Shown: positions 6,049-10,773 of the stretch, piece by piece
Position numbering within the stretch: position 1 is the first letter of the stretch
Layout: the number at the start of each line of letters is the position of its first letter
IMG/VR virus record: IMGVR_UViG_3300030329_003452
Span: 15,308 to 37,889 of that record
DNA length: 22,582 nucleotides
Source of the DNA: a virus
Reading direction: 5' to 3' (one strand)
Translations under genes and position numbers: made by a program
Notes under the pieces: generated by a model
Seen by the model: only the letters and a program-made list of their open reading frames with translations
Databases searched by the model: none
Told to the model about the DNA's origin: nothing

Positions 6049-6455
6049 TACTTACCTTCCTTTCTTGTATTCCATAGGTCAACTATGGTGTCATTATAAT
6101 CATATCCATAAGTTAGTTCAGGCATACTATGTTTATTTGGAGACATACCAAATATAAAGAAACAATCGTGTGCATCAAGCATTCCACAATCTGAAAATAG
6201 TTCTCTATATTTATGGTCAGTATCCTCATCAACTTTTACGAGAGTATTTTTAGATATTGAGTAGTGGTAGTATTCAGTTTCAAGACAATTTCCCCAAAAC
6301 TCTTCTAAAACCAATATAGTATCTTCATCAATACGAACACCATTATAGAATTGACCATCTCCATCTTCATAGTTACACGCTTCACAAATATTATCAAGCA
6401 CATCTTCGAGATTATCGAAGTTCATTATTTGTTTTTGTAAGTTAGATAATTTCAT
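6048..6455 (-). CDS. acidic hypothetical protein, 135 residues
   Basis: The ATG at 6455 is preceded by GAAGGGAAGGTAAGTA, nearly the same leader as the next gene. The protein has an N-terminal helix (LSNLQKQIMNFDNLEDVLDN), a strand-rich centre (GVRIDEDTILVLEEFWGN, EYYHYSISKNTLVKVDEDT) and an aromatic end (ELTYGYDYNDTIVDLWNTR). About 28 acidic to 11 basic residues are present. The stop shares its last A with the ATG of the 175-residue gene. No known family is recognised; several cysteines (about five) are spread through it without a CxxC pattern. Confidence 0.73.
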   Translation of the reverse strand: MKLSNLQKQIMNFDNLEDVLDNICEACNYEDGDGQFYNGVRIDEDTILVLEEFWGNCLETEYYHYSISKNTLVKVDEDTDHKYRELFSDCGMLDAHDCFFIFGMSPNKHSMPELTYGYDYNDTIVDLWNTRKEGK

Positions 6456-6494
6456 TACTTACCTTCCCTTCATTGTTTATTTTAAAAAGCATTT

Positions 6495-6536
6495 CCAGAC
6501 CCTAAGGTTTCTGGGAGACCTCATATGAGACCTCCC
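6495..6536. promoter_or_regulatory. two overlapping hairpins between left-arm genes
   Basis: CCAGA/TCTGG (6495-6514) and GGGAG-AC-CTCATATGAG-AC-CTCCC (6513-6536, a 10-bp palindrome plus outer 5-bp stem with a symmetric two-base mismatch) share bases 6513-6514, so the full stems exclude each other. In the leftward RNA the second-made hairpin (6495-6514) is followed, six bases on, by a run of five U. This could be an attenuator-like element in the 110-bp gap before the 6455 start, but the stems are short. The gap has no gene. Confidence 0.4.
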
Positions 6537-6565
6537 TCATCAGTGGATTTTATTGTTTTATTTCA

Positions 6566-7159
6566 TTAAATAGCCTCTCTTTCTGACTTAGTTAGTCTTA
6601 ATTTAGCATCATATTTATGCTTGATTATGTGGTCTGCATCAGCAGGGAACATTGATTGGTCTAGCATTATATTCATAACCTCTTCAAATGGAGTCATATT
6701 AAACTCTCTATTTAAAGCCATTAACTCATCTTTAGAGCTAACTACTCTAGTACTCTCAAAGTATCCTTTAACGCCCAATTTTACTATGCTTACAGGCATC
6801 ATTTCATCTTTTGTTCTATCCACCATTTCATTTATTGGATTAATTACAAAGCATTTATTTGGTAATTCATCAAATTTGACCACCAATTGCATATGTCTGA
6901 TTTCTTCAATAGGTATCTCAATACGGTCATGACCAACAAATGCTTCTAGGACATAGTAACTATATTCTTCTTCTATTCCTGTTACTTGAGAATTATCTAT
7001 TCCTGTTATTTGATAATTATCTATTCCTGTTACTTGAGCAATCACTTTTTGACCATCATTACCATAGATAAGATATTCCCTTACCTCATCCATATCAAGC
7101 ACCTCTGAATCTAGTTCAGGATGTCTGTCTAATAGAGTTTTAATTTCTTGATATTTCAT
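6566..7159 (-). CDS. hypothetical early protein with octapeptide repeats
   Basis: First gene of the leftward operon. The frame extends to an ATG at 7213, but the ATG at 7159 has GAAGGGAAA at about nine bases and a leader resembling that of the 6455 gene, so a 197-residue product starting MKYQEIKTLLDRHPELDSEV is favoured; the longer 215-residue form lacks a ribosome binding site. Near the N-terminus the sequence VTGIDNYQITGIDNSQVTGI is three copies of an 8-residue unit encoded by 24-bp DNA repeats. The C-terminal half is mixed (YYVLEAFVGHDRIEIPIEEI, FESTRVVSSKDELMALNREF) and ends in a basic helix (KLRLTKSEREAI). I recognise no family. The operon-leading position suggests an early host-interaction or regulatory role. 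Confidence 0.7.
   Translation of the reverse strand: MKYQEIKTLLDRHPELDSEVLDMDEVREYLIYGNDGQKVIAQVTGIDNYQITGIDNSQVTGIEEEYSYYVLEAFVGHDRIEIPIEEIRHMQLVVKFDELPNKCFVINPINEMVDRTKDEMMPVSIVKLGVKGYFESTRVVSSKDELMALNREFNMTPFEEVMNIMLDQSMFPADADHIIKHKYDAKLRLTKSEREAI
6974..7043. repeat. 24-bp tandem repeat, about three copies, inside a gene
   Basis: Copies start at 6974, 6998 and 7022 (the third incomplete), each beginning TATTCCTGTTAYTTGA. Period 24 keeps the reading frame, giving repeats of the type I-D-N-[SY]-Q-[VI]-T-G on the minus strand. Copies differ by a few bases only, so the expansion is recent. Confidence 0.9.
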
Positions 7160-7243
7160 ATCGTGTTTCCCTTCGTTGTTATTAGTTAATATATGTAAAT
7201 CAAAGTTAATCATGTAAGGAATGTAATTCTAAATACTAATATG

Positions 7244-7292
7244 ATGCAACAAAAATCTTTATATCAATTAAAATAGTTGCGCTGTCTCCTCT
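7244..7292. promoter_or_regulatory. dyad module, copy 1
   Basis: ATGCAACA (7244-7251), then GTTGC (7276-7280) followed by GCTGTCTCCTCT. This is the same order of words as copy 2 at 7404-7443, but with the arms 32 bases apart start to start instead of 21, a difference of 11 bases, about one helical turn. It overlaps the proposed leftward promoter, so a protein bound here could control leftward transcription. Confidence 0.5.
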
Positions 7293-7403
7293 GAAAATAA
7301 TTATATTGATATTATTATTATATGTATCAATGGATTAAGGTTAATGGTTTAGTGTGAATCTACAGAGTTCGTGAGGTAGAGAACATGTAGTCATGACTAG
7401 GTT

Positions 7404-7443
7404 AATGCAACATAATATGTATAATGTTGCATTGTTCTCCTCT
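7404..7443. promoter_or_regulatory. dyad module, copy 2, enclosing TATAAT
   Basis: Perfect 10-bp inverted repeat AATGCAACAT (7404-7413) and ATGTTGCATT (7424-7433) around a 10-base centre, followed by GTTCTCCTCT. A perfect TATAAT (-10 element, 7420-7425, plus strand, preceded directly by TG) lies at the centre, though no good -35 is seen. A dimeric repressor bound to the arms would cover such a promoter, so this reads as an operator. Confidence 0.6.
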
Positions 7444-7478
7444 ATGATATAATATTGTATCAATATTACTGCAAATAT

Positions 7479-7523
7479 CCATATATATGGGGGGTGGTAC
7501 CCCCCAGTCTTTGGGGTCACCCC
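7479..7523. promoter_or_regulatory. palindrome and GC-rich alternative hairpins
   Basis: CCATATATATGG (7479-7490) is a 12-bp palindrome. It runs into GGGGGG-TGGTA-CCCCCC (7489-7505), and then GGGG-TCA-CCCC (7513-7523). The G and C runs can also pair across the two hairpins, so several structures compete. The patch is far more GC-rich than its surroundings and is followed by alternating TA (7531-7541). No strong U-run follows on either strand. Candidates are an attenuator, a bidirectional barrier, or a replication origin structure. Confidence 0.5.
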
Positions 7524-7573
7524 TTCCCTTCTATATATATACAGCTCTCACACCAGACGGTAAAATAAAGTAG

Positions 7574-7603
7574 TTGACATAATATACATTTATATATTAC
7601 ATT
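7574..7603 (+). promoter_or_regulatory. candidate rightward promoter
   Basis: Consensus -35 TTGACA (7574-7579), with a -10-like TACATT 18 bases on (7598-7603, 4 of 6 matches). Other AT-rich hexamers lie nearby, so the -10 is uncertain. It is placed correctly for the rightward early genes. Confidence 0.5.
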
Positions 7604-7608
7604 TGAAT

Positions 7609-7692
7609 ATGAGATTAAAAGGAATAGTATGGATCATGTGTGTTTTAATAGGAATTTCCTTTTGGGCAATAGTTTTTAAGATTCTCTTCTAA
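7609..7692 (+). CDS. possible 27-residue hydrophobic leader peptide
   Basis: The frame starts at ATG 7609, just after the candidate promoter, and reads MRLKGIVWIMCVLIGISFWA with a short hydrophobic end, like a single membrane segment with a positive N-terminus. There is no ribosome binding site; if the promoter above is used, the ATG would lie at or very near the transcript start, as in leaderless translation. Random AT-rich DNA can give such a frame, so the call is weak. If real, it would be a small membrane peptide made first in the rightward transcript. Confidence 0.25.
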   Translation: MRLKGIVWIMCVLIGISFWAIVFKILF

Positions 7693-7698
7693 AGCATT

Positions 7699-7829
7699 AA
7701 GGGTCTTACTAGGGGCTTAATAGGGTCATGGTAGGTCTTAAGGATAAAGATAAGGATAAAGATAAAGATAAATATAAAGATAAGGTAAAAGAGAAAAATG
7801 GATTTGTTTACAAAAACTTGCGTAATTAA
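7699..7829 (+). pseudogene. relic of a replisome-organizer linker region
   Basis: This intergenic stretch matches the DNA of the downstream replication gene: AAGGGTCTTACTAG (7699-7712) against AAGGGTCATACTAG (8707-8720), then GGGGCTTAATA (7712-7722) against the same word at 8742-8752. In one frame it reads KGLTRGLIGSW-stop; in another it reads VGLKDKDKDKDKDKDKYKDK and ends at 7829. Replisome-organizer proteins of this type often have a KGLxRGL motif followed by a KDKD-rich linker between their two domains, whereas the intact gene downstream has only a short linker. It is therefore most likely a leftover linker from an older or second copy. A start at ATG 7728 could give a 33-residue peptide, but this is unlikely to be meaningful. 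Confidence 0.55.
7742..7785 (+). repeat. (GATAAA)n-type hexamer repeat
   Basis: About seven to eight head-to-tail units of GATAAR with one TATAAA variant. The strand is almost pure purine plus T, with all pyrimidines being T. In frame it codes alternating Lys-Asp. It could slip during replication and would melt easily, which matters if the origin is here. Confidence 0.8.
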
Positions 7830-7965
7830 GAATTTTTCAAAAAAAGGGGAAAACATCAATAAGGCTATCTCAAATAAAAGGTTTCCAGACTTCAGAGACC
7901 TTGATCCAAAAAAAATAAGAAAAACAACTCTAGGTAACAAGGAAATATATACCTACGATGAGTAG
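7798..7965 (+). CDS. hypothetical early protein, 55 residues
   Basis: The frame starts at ATG 7798, has a weak purine-rich binding site (AAAAGAGAAAA), and ends at TAG 7963-7965, overlapping the ATG of the next gene by 8 bases in the manner of the other genes here. The product is basic (MDLFTKTCVIKNFSKKGEN, then a proline-containing RFPDFRDLDPKKIRKTTLG, ending EIYTYDE). No family is recognised. The overlap with the next gene and normal amino-acid composition support a real gene, but its start lies within the end of the replication-gene relic, so it may also be a composite left by that rearrangement. Confidence 0.5.
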   Translation: MDLFTKTCVIKNFSKKGENINKAISNKRFPDFRDLDPKKIRKTTLGNKEIYTYDE

Positions 7966-8188
7966 GCTACTTAAAAGCCTCTTTCCTTTTGTGAGCAGCA
8001 AAAAACACAAAAGGGAACTACTTCTGCGTGAAGAAGCTATCAAGGGGTGTTTAAATAAAGAGCATTCTTTAATTGGCGAAATACTAGAAATAGTTGATAT
8101 GAACGAGCAAAATCAACTAAGCGCATTCTCTTTAAGGCAAAGCATTTTAAAAGTTATATACAGGAGGTTAGAAGAAAAACATGACTGA
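7958..8188 (+). CDS. hypothetical early protein, 76 residues
   Basis: The ATG at 7958 lies inside the end of the previous frame; only a weak AAGGA is seen, about 16 bases upstream. The basic N-terminus (MSRLLKSLFPFVSSKKHKR) is followed by helices (LLLREEAIKGCLN, HSLIGEILEIVDMNEQN) and a basic helical end (SILKVIYRRLEEKHD). It overlaps the next gene by 8 bases, and its last codons carry the GGAGG used by that gene. No family is recognised. Context is the short run of early regulators just before the replication protein. Confidence 0.68.
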   Translation: MSRLLKSLFPFVSSKKHKRELLLREEAIKGCLNKEHSLIGEILEIVDMNEQNQLSAFSLRQSILKVIYRRLEEKHD

Positions 8189-8375
8189 AGAACTACTTAA
8201 AACAAAAGATCTTTGTGATCGATTAAGTGTTACTCGTCAAACTATCCATAAGTGGAGAGTTGATGGTCTTCCTATTGCGTTTAAAAAGGGAAGGGTAATA
8301 CGATATAACTACCAGGCAGTTATAGATTGGCTACAAATACACAAGACTGAGAGGTCTATAGCAAAAGATGGCTAA
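8181..8375 (+). CDS. excisionase/MerR-type helix-turn-helix protein
   Basis: This 64-residue protein is a winged helix-turn-helix of the kind found in excisionases and AlpA-like regulators. Visible are LLKTKDLCDRLSVTRQTIHK (first helix, turn and recognition helix), WRVDGLPIAFKKGRVIRYNY (the wing, with the usual W-x-x-x-G-[LI]-P) and VIDWLQIHK (last helix). The ATG at 8181 is preceded by AGGAGG at 11 bases. Such proteins either act as recombination directionality factors with a tyrosine recombinase or as transcription regulators. A recombinase is encoded on the other strand at 4303-4866, so an excisionase role is reasonable, but a regulator of the nearby control region fits as well. Confidence 0.85.
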   Translation: MTEELLKTKDLCDRLSVTRQTIHKWRVDGLPIAFKKGRVIRYNYQAVIDWLQIHKTERSIAKDG

Positions 8376-8991
8376 ACGATTTTTAGACACAAACGTATTT
8401 GATAAGGAATGGTTTCAGGAGCTAGAACCTAAGTTTAAGCTGTTTTGGTTCTACATGATTAGTAAGTGTGATCATGCTGGAATCTGGAATGTGAATATGC
8501 GCATGGCTAATTTTGTTATAAATCACGACTATACAAGGGAAGGCGTCTTAGAGGCATTTAAAGACAAAATCGTTGAAATAGAGGATGATAAATGGTTTAT
8601 CGTAAAATTCATTAAATTTCAGTACGGTGATGATCTTAATCCAAACAATAGAGTTCATAAATCTGTTATCAAAATCCTGGAAGATAATAAGATTGACTCA
8701 GAGGATAAGGGTCATACTAGCCCCATAGAAGGGGCTACCAAGGGGCTTAATACATTCAAAGTTCCTACATTAAAACAAGTTATTGATCATTTCAAGGAAA
8801 AAGATTATACTAAACATGCTACAGAGGGAGCTAAGTTTTATCATTATTATTCGTCAGTAGATTGGAAGGTTGGCAAAAATAAAATGAAAAGCTGGCATGC
8901 AGCAGCCGCTGGATGGAACACTAGAATAAAAGATGTTCCCCCAAATAAGAAGGTTTATGTCGAAACTTCTCAAATAGACAATACGTACTGA
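8368..8991 (+). CDS. replisome-organizer-like replication protein
   Basis: This 207-residue protein has the two-part form of phage replication initiators. Residues 1-110 form a winged-helix-like domain (FDKEWFQELEPKFKLFWFYM, SKCDHAGIWNVN, then KWFIVKFIKFQYGDDLNPNN and RVHKSVIKILE). A short linker containing EGATKGLNTFK follows. The C-terminal part has the family pattern of A-x-K-F-Y-x-Y-Y, WKVGKNKMKSWHAAAAGW and an aromatic helix, thought to contact helicase-loading proteins or the helicase. In known relatives it recognises the origin and recruits the replisome. It overlaps the helix-turn-helix gene by 8 bases; the ATG has only a distant GAGAGG. No helicase or polymerase is encoded in the window, so the phage probably relies on host enzymes or on genes elsewhere. 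Confidence 0.8.
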   Translation: MAKRFLDTNVFDKEWFQELEPKFKLFWFYMISKCDHAGIWNVNMRMANFVINHDYTREGVLEAFKDKIVEIEDDKWFIVKFIKFQYGDDLNPNNRVHKSVIKILEDNKIDSEDKGHTSPIEGATKGLNTFKVPTLKQVIDHFKEKDYTKHATEGAKFYHYYSSVDWKVGKNKMKSWHAAAAGWNTRIKDVPPNKKVYVETSQIDNTY

Positions 8992-8996
8992 GCAAG

Positions 8997-9197
8997 GTGA
9001 AATTCACGATAAGGGAAACCAAATATATGAAAAACCAGCATCACTCCCTTGCTCCTTTAACTATGAATGAAAAAGAAATTAAAAAAGAGGCACTAAAAAG
9101 AATAAGAACTAATTACTACAGCAGAGCATGGAAAGAGAAGCAACTAGACCCAATTGAACAGCCGCCAGGGCCTGTATGTTTGCTTGCTGATGGCTGA
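8997..9197 (+). CDS. hypothetical small basic protein
   Basis: Frame of 66 codons between the replication protein and the terminase. The GTG at 8997 has AAGG touching it, too close to serve; a start at ATG 9027, with AAGGG 11 bases upstream, would give 56 residues (MKNQHHSLAPLTMNEKEIKK). The basic helix KEIKKEALKRIRTNYYSRAW followed by a proline-rich end (DPIEQPPGPVCLLADG) could bind nucleic acid. Its position just before the large terminase is where small terminase genes usually lie, but it is too short and lacks a recognisable helix-turn-helix. No function is claimed. Confidence 0.55.
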   Translation: MKFTIRETKYMKNQHHSLAPLTMNEKEIKKEALKRIRTNYYSRAWKEKQLDPIEQPPGPVCLLADG

Positions 9198-9224
9198 GAT
9201 TAAGTTTTTATCAAGTTTGATAAT

Positions 9225-10772
9225 ATGGCAAAATTTGCACCACACCCTGGAAAACAGACAGAATTCTTAAAAGCTCAAGCTAACTGGGTTTTTTATGGTG
9301 GGGCTAGAGGTGGTGGAAAATCTCTAATGCTTTCCTGGAAGGCCGCATTTACGCCCAGAAAATGGCATTATAAATACTTAAGAAAAAAAATAACAAAATC
9401 AGAATATGATATTTTAAAGAAAGAAGGTAAGAATGTTGAAAGCGTTGTCGAAAAAACATCCATCGATTATTCAGATTATATTGCCCTCCTGGTACGAAGA
9501 ACATACCCTCAACTTGAAAGGAACCTTAAACCTGAATGCGAAAAACTTTACCGTATGTATGGAGCGACCTGGCAAGAGAGAAACAAGTGCTATTTGTTTC
9601 CATCAGGAGCAAAAATATACCTTGTACACTGTCAAGATAGACGAGCCTTAGATAACTATATTGGTGGTAACTACAACTTTATAGGAATTGATGAGGCCAA
9701 CCAGTTTCCAGAAGATTGGGTTCTAGAACTATCTACCTCTGTACGTACCAGTAATATAGAATTACAACCACAAATATGTTTAACTTCAAATCCTGGAAAT
9801 GTAGGTCATATATGGCTTAAACGTAAATTTGTAGATGTATGTCCTCCAGTTGCCCATGGGAAACCAGTATATGCAGAAGAATTTGATGTATCATACCAAC
9901 CCACCAAAACAGCCCCAGTTTATCTAGATGAAGAAAAAATATCATACCAATACATAGCGGCTACCGTATTTGATAATCCATCAATTACCAAGAATGACCC
10001 AGCTTACGTTAAGAAACTAAAGAAGCTTAATCCGATCTTAAAAGCTATGTGGCTTGAGGGTAGATGGGATGTGTTTGCTGGAACATTCTTTGACAATTGG
10101 AACATGATGCATCATATCATGTCACCTAAAGATTTTATTTTTAATAAGCATTTTAGCAAGTCAACACACACACTATTTAGATTTTATGACTATGGAACTA
10201 AAAATCCATTTGTATGTATATTTGCCGCCATGGACAGAAATGACAACTTAGTCATATTTGACGAAATAGTAGAAACTGGAATGTCTGCATCAAAACAAGC
10301 TAAACATGTTAATGAGTATACCTGGAAAAAATATAAGTTAAAACCAGGGGATTTTGATGATGATATAGCTGACCCAGCTTATTGGGCCAAACAATCTGAA
10401 AAGGAAGGGATGTTATATTCACCACAAATGTTCTACGCTGATGAGGGAATCTATTTAAGCAAAGGAAATAATGACAGAAAGGTGGGAGCTAAGGTCATGT
10501 ATGAGTCTTTAGAGGTTCCAGATGATGGTGAGCCGAAATTAAGATTTACAGAAAATTGCTTGTATTGTATTGAAACAATACCTAATTTACCAGGGGCTGA
10601 AAGAGACCCAGAAGACATAGATACAGCATCAGAAGATCACGCATATGATGCGATCAGATACGGTGCTACACGTCTCTTAGCCTCAGTATCTAGGGAAGAA
10701 AAAAAGAAAAAGGGGTGGCGAGAAAAACTTAAAGATGAATTTGACAATCAAAGCAATTGGAAAGTAATGTAA
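9225..10772 (+). CDS. terL: terminase large subunit (packaging ATPase/nuclease)
   Basis: This 515-residue protein drives DNA packaging into the prohead and cuts the concatemer. The ATPase domain shows a Walker A GGARGGGKS (residues 25-33), an RRTYPQL motif (91-97), a Walker B ending in acidic D156-E157 (FIGIDEANQF) and the coupling motif LTSNPGN (186-192). The nuclease domain has RFYDYGTKNPF (D322), ADPAYW and a last acidic site in SEDHAYDAIRYG. Length is typical. About 50 residues lie between Walker A and the RRTYPQL motif, more than in the smallest relatives, and they are lysine-rich. The start is ATG 9225, the only usual one after an in-frame stop, although no clear ribosome binding site precedes it. 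The portal gene follows immediately. Confidence 0.96.
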   Translation: MAKFAPHPGKQTEFLKAQANWVFYGGARGGGKSLMLSWKAAFTPRKWHYKYLRKKITKSEYDILKKEGKNVESVVEKTSIDYSDYIALLVRRTYPQLERNLKPECEKLYRMYGATWQERNKCYLFPSGAKIYLVHCQDRRALDNYIGGNYNFIGIDEANQFPEDWVLELSTSVRTSNIELQPQICLTSNPGNVGHIWLKRKFVDVCPPVAHGKPVYAEEFDVSYQPTKTAPVYLDEEKISYQYIAATVFDNPSITKNDPAYVKKLKKLNPILKAMWLEGRWDVFAGTFFDNWNMMHHIMSPKDFIFNKHFSKSTHTLFRFYDYGTKNPFVCIFAAMDRNDNLVIFDEIVETGMSASKQAKHVNEYTWKKYKLKPGDFDDDIADPAYWAKQSEKEGMLYSPQMFYADEGIYLSKGNNDRKVGAKVMYESLEVPDDGEPKLRFTENCLYCIETIPNLPGAERDPEDIDTASEDHAYDAIRYGATRLLASVSREEKKKKGWREKLKDEFDNQSNWKVM

Positions 10773-10773
10773 T

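Larger units (their letters stand above)
7214..7608. promoter_or_regulatory. divergent control region without a convincing gene
   Basis: About 395 bp between the leftward and rightward operons. Neither strand holds a frame with both start and ribosome binding site. It contains the duplicated dyad modules, a 12-bp palindrome (TAGTCATGACTA, 7388-7399), a second 7-bp dyad AATATTG-TAT-CAATATT (7451-7467), several TATCAAT words (7262, 7325, 7458, and inverted at 7305), and a GC-rich hairpin patch. A possible leftward promoter is TTGATA (7267-7262 on the minus strand) with TCATAT 17 bases on. It is the natural place for the early switch and possibly the origin; no repressor gene is within the window. 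Confidence 0.7.

Noticed and set aside
6974-7043. CRISPR-like array
   Set aside because: Units are directly adjacent with no spacers, lie in frame within a gene and encode an octapeptide repeat.
7160-7213. 18-residue N-terminal extension of the repeat-bearing early protein
   Set aside because: No binding site before the ATG at 7213, while the ATG at 7159 has GAAGGGAAA and a leader like its neighbour's. Not excluded completely.
7479-7530. Ordinary intrinsic terminator
   Set aside because: Neither strand has a proper U-run immediately after the GC stems, and the element lies between divergent operons, not after one.
7214-7608. tRNA or other known structured RNA
   Set aside because: I could not build a cloverleaf with a T-loop GTTCRA motif at the right distances; the dyads are symmetric DNA-binding sites in appearance.
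7689-7940. Minus-strand frame of 83 codons with a hydrophobic IFIFIF-type sequence
   Set aside because: It is the antisense of the GATAAA repeat and the small plus-strand genes; its apparent membrane segments come from the repeat, and there is no ribosome binding site.
9433-9651. Plus-strand frame inside terL
   Set aside because: Alternate frame within the terminase ATPase domain, no binding site, no conservation signal.
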